Shown: positions 51,583 to 62,400 of the stretch, one piece after another
Layout: each line of letters opens with the position of its first letter
Position numbering within the stretch: position 1 is the stretch's first letter
Origin: Deltaproteobacteria bacterium
GTDB taxonomy: Bacteria > Myxococcota_A > UBA9042 > DTJE01
Assembly: GCA_029547805.1 (NCBI GenBank)
Contig: JAKPOP010000014.1
Coordinates: 186,001-250,000, forward strand
Direction: 5' to 3'
Length of the DNA: 64,000 nt
The notes under the pieces: model-generated
What the model was told of the DNA's origin: nothing
What the model saw: only the letters and a program-made list of their open reading frames with translations
Database searches by the model: none
Position numbers and translations under genes: made by a program

Positions 51583-53010
51583 ATGCGGAACGGACTGTGG
51601 ACCGGGATGCTTGCCCTGGCCCTGGCCTGTGGCGGTGGGGGTGGCAATCGGGATGTCGGAATTCCCGACGAGGGTCCCGGGGACATCCAGGACGTTCCAC
51701 TCCTGGACGAGGTCCCGGTGGATCCGGGAAATCCGGATGACGGTTCGGTGCGGGACCTCGGGGAGGACCCGGGCCAGGACCTCGCGCTGGACGAGGGCAT
51801 CGGCCCGGTGGACCAGGGGGGCCAGGATCAGGTCCAGCCGCCCCAGGACGTCGAGGACACGACCATCCCGCCCCTCTGCCCCTGCGACGAGACCATCCAG
51901 GAGCCGGTCTGCTGGCTCGACGGCCAGCAGAAGGTCGAGTTCAAGAACGACCGCTGCGCCAGGTGCGCCCTCTGCGCCCCGGGGCCCGACTGCGTCGGAT
52001 GCACCGGCACGAAGCAGGACTGCGTGGACGTCCCGGCCCCGAACTACATCTCCTGGAAGGGGTCGTGCAGCGAGTGCCCCTGCCGGCTCCAGGACGAGTG
52101 CGACCTCCTGACCTATCCCGCCTGCGGCAGGGTCTGTGCGGACAAGGGGGGCGTCCCGACCGAGTACGCGGACCTCTGCGCGATGAAGGCCGACTTCGGC
52201 TGCTACCCGGACTACGCGGAAAACCTGCTGAACTTCGGGGGGTGCGTGGCCCCGGCCTGCGAGGCCTGCCTGGGCCTGACCCAGAACCCGGTCTGCGGCA
52301 GCGACGGCAAGACCTACCGGAACCAGTGCGAACTGGTGAACTGCCCCTCGGAGGCCGGCGTGACCCGGACCTGCCTGGGGGCCTGCGTGGGCCGCGACTT
52401 CTGCCCGTCATGCCCCGTGGCCTGCGACCCGGTCTGCGGCGACGACAACGTGACCTACGGCAGCCCCTGCGCGGCGACCCAGTGCGGCACGAAGGCCCGG
52501 CAGGTCCAGTATGCAGGCCCCTGCTGTCCCGAGTGCGAGGGGGACCCGCTGGTGGAGACCTGCGCCAACGACGGCAAGGCCTACCCGAACCTCTGCGTGC
52601 TGCTCTGCCAGGGGAAGCAGCCCTGCGGCGACGCGGGCCCCCAGGTCTGCGGGCTGGACGGGAAGACCTGGCCCAATCTCTGCTGGGCGACCTGCAAGGC
52701 CGGGGGCCAGTACCACGCCGGGGCCTGCACCCGCCTGTGCGAGACCTGCCCCGCCGAATATCACCCGGTCTGTGCCACCTCGCCGGCGGGGACGCCCCAG
52801 ACCTACCAGAGCGACTGCCACAAGACCTGCCTCGGGGGTACCGGCGGGACCCCGGGCCAGTGTGGTGCCTGCACGACCATCTGCGGCACCTACGAGAATC
52901 CGAACGACCCCAATGGCCCGGTCTGCGGGGAGGACGGCATCACCTATCCCTCCTCCTGCTTCCCCCAGAAGTGCCTGAACATCTCCTGGAGGGCCGGGTC
53001 CTGCACTTGA
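51583..53010 (+). CDS. Lipoprotein with Kazal-type protease-inhibitor repeats
   Basis: The protein is 475 residues. The signal MRNGLWTGMLALALACGGGG has a lipobox with C16. A long Asp/Gly/Pro linker (about 20-95) follows. Then come at least four Kazal-like modules with the CGSDGKTYxNxC pattern: PVCGSDGKTYRNQC, PVCGDDNVTYGSPC, QVCGLDGKTWPNLC and PVCGEDGITYPSSC, plus degenerate ones. Kazal domains inhibit serine proteases through a strained loop just before these motifs. This suggests a surface shield against proteases, from self or prey. Its stop overlaps a TTG start of the next gene, so it may share a transcript with the uptake operon. Confidence 0.88.
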   Translation: MRNGLWTGMLALALACGGGGGNRDVGIPDEGPGDIQDVPLLDEVPVDPGNPDDGSVRDLGEDPGQDLALDEGIGPVDQGGQDQVQPPQDVEDTTIPPLCPCDETIQEPVCWLDGQQKVEFKNDRCARCALCAPGPDCVGCTGTKQDCVDVPAPNYISWKGSCSECPCRLQDECDLLTYPACGRVCADKGGVPTEYADLCAMKADFGCYPDYAENLLNFGGCVAPACEACLGLTQNPVCGSDGKTYRNQCELVNCPSEAGVTRTCLGACVGRDFCPSCPVACDPVCGDDNVTYGSPCAATQCGTKARQVQYAGPCCPECEGDPLVETCANDGKAYPNLCVLLCQGKQPCGDAGPQVCGLDGKTWPNLCWATCKAGGQYHAGACTRLCETCPAEYHPVCATSPAGTPQTYQSDCHKTCLGGTGGTPGQCGACTTICGTYENPNDPNGPVCGEDGITYPSSCFPQKCLNISWRAGSCT

Positions 53011-53897
53011 GGGGCGACCAGAGGTCACTGCCGGCCTGCCGGTCCCGGATGCTCTCGCTGGCGATCTGCCTGGGGCTCCTGGGGTGTCCCGGGGAAAAGA
53101 CCTCCCCGGGGCCGGCGCCCGACGGGCCAGCCCGCCGCATCGTGAGCCTGCTTCCGAACGCCACCGAGATCCTCTTCGCCCTCGGGGCCGGGGACCGGGT
53201 CGTCGGGGTCACCCGCTACTGCGACCGGCCTCAAGAGGCCCTCGGTCTGCCCCGGGTGGGGGGCATCCTGGACGTCTCGGCCGAGGCGGTGCTGGACCTG
53301 CGTCCGGACCTGGTGGTGGGGTCTCCGACGGTGCTCCGGGGTCCCCTGGCGGACCTCCTGGATCGGGCAGGCGTGGGGCGCCTGGCGTTGACCTTCGAGG
53401 GGGCCGGGGACGTGGAGCCGGGCATCCGGGCCCTCGGGAAGGCCCTGGGGCTTCAGGCCGAGGCCGAGGCCCTCTGCCGGACCTGGCGACAGGAGTGGGA
53501 CGCCCTCCGGGACGCCCTGCGCCGGGACCCGCCCCTTCGAGTCCTGGTCGTGGTGGGTCGGGCCCCCCTGGTGGTTGCCGGGGAGGAGTCGTTGCTGGGG
53601 GCCCTGGTGCGGCACCTGGGCCTCGAGAACGTCGTCCCGGGACCCCTGGCCTGGCCCATCTGGTCCCGGGAGGAGGTCCTGCGGGCCCGGCCGGACCTGG
53701 TCGTGGACGCGGTGGCGGAGGAGGACGCCGCCGGGGGCCCCGAGGACCTCGGGCTGCCGGGGACCCCGGTGGTCCCGATCCCGGATCGGGGAATCCTGCG
53801 CCCGGGGCCTGGCTTTCCGGCAGCGGCGGCGGCCCTGGTTCGGGAGATTGGCCGCCGGTGGGAGGGCCGTCCGGGGGTCCGGGGGGACTCCCGATGA
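53007..53897 (+). CDS. BtuF-type periplasmic binding protein
   Basis: The protein is 296 residues if started at TTG 53007, which overlaps the upstream stop as TTGA. This start gives a basic n-region (CRSR) before MLSLAICLGLLGC, a lipoprotein signal; ATG 53049 would leave no positive residues. Conserved BtuF/FhuD-like blocks: RIVSLLPNATEILFALGAG, VVGVTRYCDRPQEA, LDLRPDLVV and ARPDLVVDAV. It probably captures cobalamin or another tetrapyrrole or siderophore for the permease encoded immediately after (ATGA overlap 53894-53897). Confidence 0.8.
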   Translation: MRGDQRSLPACRSRMLSLAICLGLLGCPGEKTSPGPAPDGPARRIVSLLPNATEILFALGAGDRVVGVTRYCDRPQEALGLPRVGGILDVSAEAVLDLRPDLVVGSPTVLRGPLADLLDRAGVGRLALTFEGAGDVEPGIRALGKALGLQAEAEALCRTWRQEWDALRDALRRDPPLRVLVVVGRAPLVVAGEESLLGALVRHLGLENVVPGPLAWPIWSREEVLRARPDLVVDAVAEEDAAGGPEDLGLPGTPVVPIPDRGILRPGPGFPAAAAALVREIGRRWEGRPGVRGDSR

Positions 53898-54901
53898 GGC
53901 GACGGTGGTCCCCCCCGGTCTTCCTGGGCGTCTCGGCGGTCCTGCTGGGGGTCTTCCTGGTCCTGTCGTGGGTCGTCGGGGCCACGGCGCTGGACGTCGG
54001 GGCCGCCTGGAACGACCCCGGGTCCATCGATCGCCTGATCCTGCTTCGGGAGCGGATTCCCCGGTCCCTCCTGGGGGCGATGGTCGGGGCGGCCCTCTCG
54101 GTGTCGGGCCTCGTCTTCCAGGCCGTGCTCGCGAACCCCCTCGCCGACCCCTACGTGATCGGGGTCGCCGGCGGTGCGGCCCTCGGGGGGGCCGTGGTCC
54201 TGGCGGTGCCGCTGATCGCCGCCGGGGGTCAGGCGACGGTCTCCCTGGGGGCCTTCGCCGGGGGCCTGCTGGCCATCGCCTTGAACTGGACCCTGTCCCG
54301 AGGCCGCCGGGGGACCCTCCGGGCCTACCACTTCCTGCTGGTGGGGGTGGTGCTCAATGCCGTGGCCTCGGCGGCGGTGATGTTTCTCAAGACGGTGGTC
54401 CGGGCCGAGAAGGCCCAGGAGATGCTCCTGTGGTTGATGGGCACCCTCTCGACGGACGTCCGGGAGCCGTCCACCCTCGGGGTCGTCTTCGGGTTGGTGG
54501 CCCTGGCATTTCTGTGGCTGTACCGGCTGGCCCCGGCCCTCAACGCCCTGACCCTGGGCGCCGAGGGGGCCTCGGTGCTGGGCGTCGACCCGGTCCGCAC
54601 GACCCGGCAGGTCTTCCTGGCCGGTTCGCTGCTGGTGGCCACGGCGGTTTCGGTTTCGGGCCTGATCGGCTTTGTGGGGCTCATCGTGCCCCACGCCGTC
54701 CGGCGGGTGATCGGGTCGGACCACCGCTGGACCCTGCCGGCCTGCGCCTGCGCAGGCGCCGCCTTCCTGGTCCTGGCCGACTGGGGGGTCCGGGCCCTCT
54801 TCCCGGTCTTCCATACCGAGTCCCCCGTGGGGGTCCTGACGGCCCTCGTGGGTGGTCCCGCCTTCGTCTGGCTGCTGCATCGCACCGAGGAGGTCCCGTG
54901 A
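53894..54901 (+). CDS. FecCD-type ABC permease (BtuC-like)
   Basis: The protein is 335 residues with about ten membrane segments. Family signatures: LRERIPRSLLGAMVGAALSV near the N-terminus, NPLADPYVIGVAGGAALGG, LGVDPVRTTRQVFLAGSLLV, and GLIGFVGLIVPHAVRRVIGSD as the coupling region. It moves cobalamin, haem or ferric siderophore across the inner membrane. Its ends overlap both neighbours (ATGA at the start, GTGA at 54898-54901), an arrangement for equal production. Confidence 0.92.
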   Translation: MRRRWSPPVFLGVSAVLLGVFLVLSWVVGATALDVGAAWNDPGSIDRLILLRERIPRSLLGAMVGAALSVSGLVFQAVLANPLADPYVIGVAGGAALGGAVVLAVPLIAAGGQATVSLGAFAGGLLAIALNWTLSRGRRGTLRAYHFLLVGVVLNAVASAAVMFLKTVVRAEKAQEMLLWLMGTLSTDVREPSTLGVVFGLVALAFLWLYRLAPALNALTLGAEGASVLGVDPVRTTRQVFLAGSLLVATAVSVSGLIGFVGLIVPHAVRRVIGSDHRWTLPACACAGAAFLVLADWGVRALFPVFHTESPVGVLTALVGGPAFVWLLHRTEEVP

Positions 54902-55740
54902 AGCCCGATCCGGCTGCCCAGGGGCCCGCGCTGGAGATGCGCAGCGTCACGTTCCGCTGGCCCGGGGCGGTCGCCGCCACCCTGCAGGGGGTCTCGCTCC
55001 GGTGCGAGCCGGGGGAATTCCTCGGGATTCTGGGCCCCAACGGCGTGGGCAAGTCCACCCTGCTGCGTCTGGCCTGCGGCCTGCTGGCTCCCGAGGTCGG
55101 GGAGGTCGTCGCGGCGGGCCTCGCGCCGGGTCGGGCCAGGCGTCGGGAGGTCGCCCGGCGGGTGGCCCTGGTGCCCGCGTGGGTGGTGCCGGGCTTTCCC
55201 ATGACGGTCCGGGACCTGGTGGCCCTGGGCCGGACCCCGCACCTGCGGGGCCTCTTCGAGTCCCGGCAGGACCGGGACGCGATCGACCACGCGATGTCCC
55301 TGGCGGAGGTGGCGGACCTGGCGGACCGGCCCTTCCAGGAACTCTCGGCCGGGGAGCAGCGCCGGGTGCTGGTGGCCCGGGCCCTGGCCCAGGACCCGCG
55401 GCTGCTGTTGCTGGACGAACCCACGGCCAACCTCGACGTCGCCCACTCGGTCCGCCTGCTGGAGGGCGTCCTGGGCCTGGCCCGGCAGTCGGGCCTGGGG
55501 GTGGTGGCGGCGATCCACGACCTCAACGTGGCCTTGCTGGTCTGCGACCGCGTGGCACTGCTGCACCGGGGACGGGTCCGGGCCTTCGGGGACCCGGACG
55601 ACGTGATGCGTTGGGCCTTGCTGCGGGAGGTCTTCGGGTGCGACCTCTACATCGGCCGCAACGAGATGAACGGTCGCCTCTTCGTCGCACCGATGGGAAG
55701 CGCCAGGGAACCGGCTGCGATCACGGACACTTCTTGCTGA
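54898..55740 (+). CDS. ABC transporter ATP-binding protein (BtuD/FecE-like)
   Basis: The protein is 280 residues from GTG 54898. Walker A is LGPNGVGKSTLL, the signature motif ELSAGEQRRVLVARAL, Walker B LLLLDEPTANLD, and the H-loop AIHDLN. It powers the BtuC-like permease. Its stop at 55740 overlaps by 20 bases the end of a convergent lipoprotein gene. The substrate remains open: the binding protein favours cobalamin, but no B12 riboswitch was seen. Confidence 0.93.
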   Translation: MKPDPAAQGPALEMRSVTFRWPGAVAATLQGVSLRCEPGEFLGILGPNGVGKSTLLRLACGLLAPEVGEVVAAGLAPGRARRREVARRVALVPAWVVPGFPMTVRDLVALGRTPHLRGLFESRQDRDAIDHAMSLAEVADLADRPFQELSAGEQRRVLVARALAQDPRLLLLDEPTANLDVAHSVRLLEGVLGLARQSGLGVVAAIHDLNVALLVCDRVALLHRGRVRAFGDPDDVMRWALLREVFGCDLYIGRNEMNGRLFVAPMGSAREPAAITDTSC

Positions 55741-56125
55741 CGTCGTAGGCCATCCGGGTGACCCACTCCGTGTCCTTCGCCGCCTCGATCCAGGCCTTCG
55801 TGAAGGCCTGGGGCGTCTCGAAGCCGAATTCCTTGTAGATCGACAGGATCCGGCTCATCTCGCCCTTCTTCTGGGCGCAATAGACCGCGGTGTAGCATCG
55901 GGCCAGGGCGTCCCGGTCCAGCGCCTGGGCCCCCTCGGCCTCGGCCGGAGGGGCCGGGACCGCCGGGGCCTGCGCCGCGTCGGGGGCCGCCGCAGGCGGT
56001 GGCTCGGGGGCATCGGTCTTCGCCTGGGCGACGGGGGCCGAGGGGGCCTCGGGTCGGACCGGGGCGGGGGCCTTGCTGCAGGCCGCCAGCGTCAGCATCG
56101 CCAGGGGAACGAGGAACCGGAACAT
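55721..56125 (-). CDS. Small Ala/Pro-rich lipoprotein
   Basis: The protein is 134 residues. GGGAGG precedes the ATG. MFRFLVPLAMLTLAACSKAP is a lipoprotein signal with C16. An Ala/Pro-rich linker (about 18-70) leads to a compact helical domain, RDALARCYTAVYCAQKKGEM, ending KDTEWVTRMAYDVSKKCP. It contains three cysteines after the anchor and no recognised family. It is divergent from the giant lipoprotein gene. Confidence 0.75.
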   Translation of the reverse strand: MFRFLVPLAMLTLAACSKAPAPVRPEAPSAPVAQAKTDAPEPPPAAAPDAAQAPAVPAPPAEAEGAQALDRDALARCYTAVYCAQKKGEMSRILSIYKEFGFETPQAFTKAWIEAAKDTEWVTRMAYDVSKKCP

Positions 56126-56431
56126 GGGCGAACCTCCCGTCCAGGGCGCCCGAGTATAGCATGGCGGGATCGTCCATGGGCCTGTCCTGGCTGCCCCGGT
56201 CGAGGACCGCGGAGTGCCCGCCCCCAAGAAGACCGTTCGTCCCCGTCCCGGGTTCTGGCACAAAACATGCTGGAAAGAATCCTGGCGGCTTGGTGTCCGC
56301 CGGATCGAGCGGGTGTGGAGAAACATAACCCCCGGAGTTTCCAGGGGGTAGGTGCCCAGGGGGGGCCCGGGCGCCGGCTGGGGTGTGAAATGTTTGCGAC
56401 TTCCGGTGTCATCCGCAGTCAAGGAGGCGAC
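56126..56431. other. 306-base divergent intergenic region with hairpin
   Basis: No gene is visible. The region holds a sigma54-type element (56256-56271). It also holds a hairpin at about 56329-56348 (CCCCC, GGA, loop, TCC, A, GGGGG), downstream of the expected start site. That hairpin could be an operator or mRNA structure in the leader of the giant lipoprotein. The Shine-Dalgarno AAGGAGG is at 56421-56427. Confidence 0.5.
56256..56271 (+). promoter_or_regulatory. Sigma54-like -24/-12 promoter
   Basis: The element reads TGGCAC, five bases, ATGCT. The GG and GC are exactly ten bases apart as required, and only one base of the -12 box departs from TTGCT. The predicted start is about 56283, leaving a leader near 150 bases for the giant lipoprotein gene. 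Confidence 0.5.
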
Positions 56432-59400
56432 ATGAATCTCCGCCGTCCTCAGATGGGATTGTGGGTCCTGGCCTGTGCGGGTCTCTTCATCGGGGCGGGG
56501 TGCCAGCCCGCCGAGGAGGAGGGCGACGCGCTGTCCCCGGCCTCCGAGGCCGCCAGCGCGACGGAGGGAGATGCCTCGGGGAGGGTCCTCTCGGCCCTGC
56601 GGAAGGCGTGCACCCAGCCGGTCGACGGCCTCGTGATCACCGAGTTCATGCCGGACCCCAACGGCAACCCGCCCAACTCGGTCCCGGACAACTACGGCGA
56701 GTGGATCGAGGTCTACAACCCCACCGGGGCTCCCATCGACCTGCAGGGCATGTGGCTCAAGGACAACGGGACGAACAGCCACCAGATCATCGCCTCCGTG
56801 GTGGTGCCGTCCCTGGGCTACGCGGTCCTCTGCCGGGAGAGCAATCCCTCGCTGAACGGCGGCGTCACCTGCAACTACCAGTACTCGAACTTCAGCCTGG
56901 TGAACACCGGCGGCGACGCGATCCGCCTCTGCCAGGACTCGGCCTGCAACACCCTGATCGACGAGGTGGTCTACACCGGAACGGCCCCGACGGGCTACTC
57001 CATCGAGTTGCGTCACCCCTACCTGCCCCACGCGACGCTGGCCATCCCTGCGTCCCCAAACAACCCGGCCTCCTGGAGCGCGTTGAACTTCGGCATCTCC
57101 TCCACGGTGCTGCCGGGCGGCGACAAGGGGACCCCGGGGGCCCGGAACTCCGTCTGGCAGGAGGTCGAGGACCCGACCTGCGATGACGGCAATGCCTGCA
57201 CCTGGGACCTCTGCGAGAAGAGCGAGTGCCGGAACGCCTGGAAGGCCGGGTGCTGCCTGGTGGACGAGGACTGCAACGACAGTCAGGCCTGCACGCGGGA
57301 CACCTGTGACGTCGGGACCCACACGTGCAGCCACGAGGCGATTCCCGATTGCTGCACGACCGCTGCCGACTGCATCGACGCGAACCCCTGCAACGCCGAC
57401 TACTGCTCCTTCAACCGGTGCGTCCACTCGGCCTACAACATCGTCCCCGGGTGCTGCTACTCGGAGACGAGCAATCAGGACGAGGCCGATGCCCAGTGCG
57501 ACGACAAGAACATCTGCACGGCGAACCACTGCGACCAGGGCACCAACCGCTGCTACTACGACCCGCCCCGGCCGGACTGCTGCATCACCGGCGACGAGTG
57601 CGACGACGGGGACCCCTGCACCTACGACCAGTGCTGGAACAACACCTGCTACAACCCGAAGATCAGCCCCACCTGCTGCCGGACCGATGCCAACTGCAAC
57701 GACAACAACCCCTGCACCGACGACCGCTGCGTGATCAACTCCTGCCGGTTCTTCTGGAACTCGACCCAGTGCTGCTATGACAACGCCTGGTGCCAGACCT
57801 ACGCGAACGACAACAACGCATGCACCGACGAGCGGTGCGTGCTGGATGCCGGCACCGGCCGCTACGAGTGCCAGCACCCCTACAAGCCCAACTGCTCCAT
57901 CGACCTGCCGTACGTCCAGCCCTTCGAGGACGCCTCGGACTTCGACGGCATCGGCTGGAAGGTCGTCGATTACGGAACGGCGGCGTCGAATCACTGGTCC
58001 ATCGACTCCGGGACCACCGGGGGCCTCGGGCCGGATCGCTACGTGCGGTTCAACTGGACCCCGACCACGATGCTGGTCCAGAGCGTGCTGCACTCCCCGG
58101 GCCTCAACGCGACGATCTCTCAGAACGACGGCTACAACTTCTACAAGAAGACCACGCTCCAGTGGCGGATGATCTACAAGCACTCCCAGCCCTCGGCCTA
58201 CGTGACGCTCAAGGTGGTCGGGACCACCACCAGCGACTTCCAGGGCGGGACCGTGCTCTGGGAGGCCCGGACCAACGAGGACATCCCCTACACCCTCTAC
58301 TCGGTGGAACTGCCGGACAACCTGAAGTTCAGCCCGACATTGAAGATCGGCTTCATGGTGGATACCGAGGACGGCAGCACCTTCCGGATGGACAACCTCC
58401 AGATTGATGACGTGAAGGTGGCGGCGGGACGGACGAACCAGTACGTGAAGTCGATGGTCTATCGGTGCCCCACCGACGGCCGTCCCTGCAACCAGCTTTA
58501 CGCGACCCTGGTCTCCCAGGCGGTAGCCCCGGACCCGATTCCCCTGCTGACCGCGAGCGTCTGCGACTGGCACCGGATCTACCTGTGCATGTGGGACCCC
58601 GACGCCCGCTACTTCACCTGGAACTACTTCGGGTTCCCGGGGTCCTTCCTCGATGGCGACCCGATGGATCACCCGTCCTTCATCTTCTCGGCCCCCGACG
58701 TGGGTCAGGCCAACGGGTGCGAGTCCAACCCGAACTTCGTGCAGGCGGTCTGCGGCGTGCCGGCCCTGGCGGTGCCCGGCTACTTCTTCTGCGGCATCGA
58801 TGTGAAGCCCCAGTGCGCCGACACGGCGGCCGGCGCCTGGAAGTCGGCCCTGGTGGTGAAGGACGAGTTCGACCCGACGCTGCCGCTCCACAGCCCCTTC
58901 GAGACGCAGGTGAAGTTCGACACGTTCCTGCTCCTGGCCGACGGCTACCTGGTCTGGGCGCCCCAGGGGCGGTCCGATCCGGCCGCGGTGGCCATCCGGG
59001 ATGCAATCCAGGCCAGCGGTCGGAAGGCCCAGATCGTGCCGGACCTCTCGATGGTGCCGGACCTGACGCCCTTCGACGGCGTGATCGGCGTGCTGGGCGT
59101 CTATGGGAACAATCACCCGGTCTCGGCCTCCGAGGCCGCCCGGCTCGCGGCCTATCTGGAAGGGGGCGGCCGGGTCTACCTGGAGGGCGGCGAGTACTTC
59201 TGGGCCCAGAAGACGGACCCGGTGCTGGTCCCCTACTTCCGGATCACGGCGACCGCCGACGGTGTCGCGAAGCAGGACGGGCCCCTGGCCGGCCGCAACT
59301 TCCTGGATGGATACAACTTCAACCTGAGCCAGGCCGCGGGCCTCAACGCCTGGAACGACCGTCTGGTGCACACGCCCGAGGCCGGCGGCCGGGAGATCCT

Positions 59401-62400
59401 CCGGAACGCCGGGACCGCGACCTTCGCCTCGATGGTCTCCTACGAGGGCATCTCGGCCCTGGGGCACGTCTATCGGACGATTGGATCCTCGGTGCTCTTT
59501 GCGGCGCTGGAGGAGCAGCCCGGCGGGGCCACAACGGTCCAGTTGATGGGCAAGTTGCTGGACTTCCTGGAGAACGGCTACCCGGGGTGCTCCCGGGTGG
59601 CCCAGTGCGAGGACGACGAGGTCTGCACCGACGACGCCTGCACCGCGGGCCAGTGCGTGAACGCCCCGCGTCCCGGGTGCATCGCCTGCCAGGACGACCA
59701 GTTCCGGCCCGACGGCTCTCTGGCCTGCCCGCTGAACCAGGCCTGCCGGGTGGACCTGGGCTACTGCGTGGATATCCCGTACGAGGACCGGTTCGACTTC
59801 CAGGACGGTACCTGCGGCAAGTTCTTTGGGTCCGGTCCGACGTCGGCCTTCTGCACGATCAACGTGACGAAGCCGGCCTCGCTGGACGACCTGCACGTCA
59901 AGGTGAAGGTGAACCACCTCTACCGGGGCGACGTGCGCCTGCGCCTGCTGGGACCGGGCGGCGACGAGGTGCTGCTCAAGCAGGAGAACCCCGCTGACGC
60001 CAAGCGAAACGTCTATTTCACCTATGACGCGGGCGTTCCGGCGGCAGGGGACCTCAACGCCTTCAACGGCAAGCACATGGAGGGGACCTGGACCCTGGTC
60101 GCCGAGGACCTGGATCCGGCGATCTACAACGGCATGCTGGAGGGCTTCCACCTCTACGCGACTCACAGCCCCCTGGGCTGCGCGGACGACAGCGAGTGCC
60201 CCCCGGACCCCTGCGCCGCGGTCTCCTGCTACGACGAGGACGGCAACGGCAGCAAGGAGTGCGTCTATGCCGAGATGGACTGCGACGACGGCAAGGACTG
60301 CACGATCGACTACTGCGACCCGAACACCCAGGAGTGCGTCCACGAGCCCATCTCCGGATCGGGATGCGCCTGCATCCGCCACGACGAGTGCCCCACCGAC
60401 GAGGCCTGCCTGAACCAGGCCGAGACGGCAACCTGCGACCCCGTGGGCGACCGGGACCCCCTGACCGGGGAGATCCTTTGCCAGTGCACGCCCGTGGTCG
60501 GGACGCCCTACCGGCTCACGGCGGGTCTGCCGGCTGCCATCCCCGACAACGACTCCAACGGGCTCACGAAGACCCTGGTGCTCTCGGCCCCGGGTTACGT
60601 GAACTCGTTGAAGGTCCGCCTGCGGACGGACCACACCGCGGTGGGCGACCTCCGGGCGAAACTCTGTCACCTGGGCGTCTGTGTGACGCTTCGGAACCTC
60701 CGGGGCGGTGCGGTGGCGGGCTTCCACGATGTCTACGACTTCGACCCGGTGGACGGTCCGGGCTCTCTGGCCGACTTCCGGCGTCTGGCGGTGGCCGGGA
60801 CCTGGACCCTGACCGTGTCGGACCACATCGCCGGCGACACGGGGTCGCTGCTGGGCATGGTGATCTACATGCAGGCGGCGGACTGCTTCCAGGCTGCGGA
60901 CTGCGACGACGGCAATCCCTGCACCACTGACACCTGCCAGAATCCCTCCACGGGCGGCACCTGCGAGCACACCACGGTGACCTGTGCGCCCTCGTCGGAC
61001 CCCTGCCAGGCCAACGTCTGCAACCCGGCCAACGGCCAGTGCGAACTGGTCAACCAGCCCAACGGGACCGCCTGTGAGGACGGCCTCTTCTGCTCCGAGG
61101 ACGACACCTGCCAGGGCGGCGTCTGCACCGCCGGGCCCGCGAAGTCCTGCTCCTTCCTGGATGGCACCTGCGTGGTGGGCGTCTGCAGCGAGACGCTCCG
61201 GCAGTGCGTGCGCGAGACGGCCCCCGACGGGGCGGCGTGCAATGACGGGGAGATCTGCACCGGCGGCGACCAGTGCCAGGCGGGCGTCTGCCGGCCCGGG
61301 ACCCAGTTGCTCTGCTCCTGCCCCGGTGGCAACGACGCCGAGTGCCTGGACGACGGCAACAAGTGCAACGGCACCCAGTGGCGGTGCAATGCCCAGAAGT
61401 TGTGCGAACTCGTGGACGGCCCGGTGATCTGTCCCGACACGGGCGTCCAGTGCGTGAAGAAGGTCTGCGACCCGTTCGACGGGGTCTGCCGGACCCAGAC
61501 GGACCTGAACTACATGCCCTGCGAGGACGGGGCCTACTGCACCGTCGCGGACTACTGCCTGACGGGCGTCTGCCGGCCCGGCACGGCCCGGGACTGCTCG
61601 GCCCTGGACGAGGAGTGCAAGACCGGGGTCTGCAACGAGGCCGAGGATGCCTGCCAGCCCCAGCCGAAGGCCGACGGGACGATCTGCGAGAAGGACGGCG
61701 CCGGCTGCACGATCGACCAGTGCACGGCCGGGGTCTGCGACTTCCAGGAGAACGTGAACTGCTCGGTCGTGGCCGACGACTGCAACGACGGTGTCTGCCA
61801 GAACGTCGGCTGGGGCGGCCACGTCTGCGTGAAGGGACCCCTGCCCGACGGCACCGTCTGCACCGACGAGCCGAATCCCTGCACCGATGACAAGTGCTCG
61901 TCGGGTTTCTGCGTCCACACGGTGCTGCAGAACTGCAACGGGCCCTGCGGCGGCGAGCACGCCTTCGACGCCGGCGACGACGACTGCGGCATCGAGGACT
62001 CGTGCCAGAACGGCATCCAGGGCTACCCGAACGGGTCCTGCGTGCCGACCTGCATCGCCCCGAACTGCGTCCAGGCGGCCTCCGGGCCCGTCGAACTGCC
62101 CATCGACGAGCGCCTCGGCTGCACGGTCTCGGCCCTGAACCTCTCGACGGCCTACTCCTATGTCGATTCCGTGGAAGCCAAGGTCCGGCTGGACCACGGC
62201 TATCTGGCGGACCTCACCATCGACGTGATCGACCCCCAGGGCTATGCCCACCGGGTCTGGAACCACGTCGGCGGGGCCAACCAGGGCTTTGCGAATACCT
62301 TCGACCTGTCCTTCCCGGTTCCGTACCCGGGGATCCCGACCTCCGGCGTGCCGATGTGCTCCCTGAAGGGGGAGGTGGCCTCGGGGACCTGGTACCTGCG

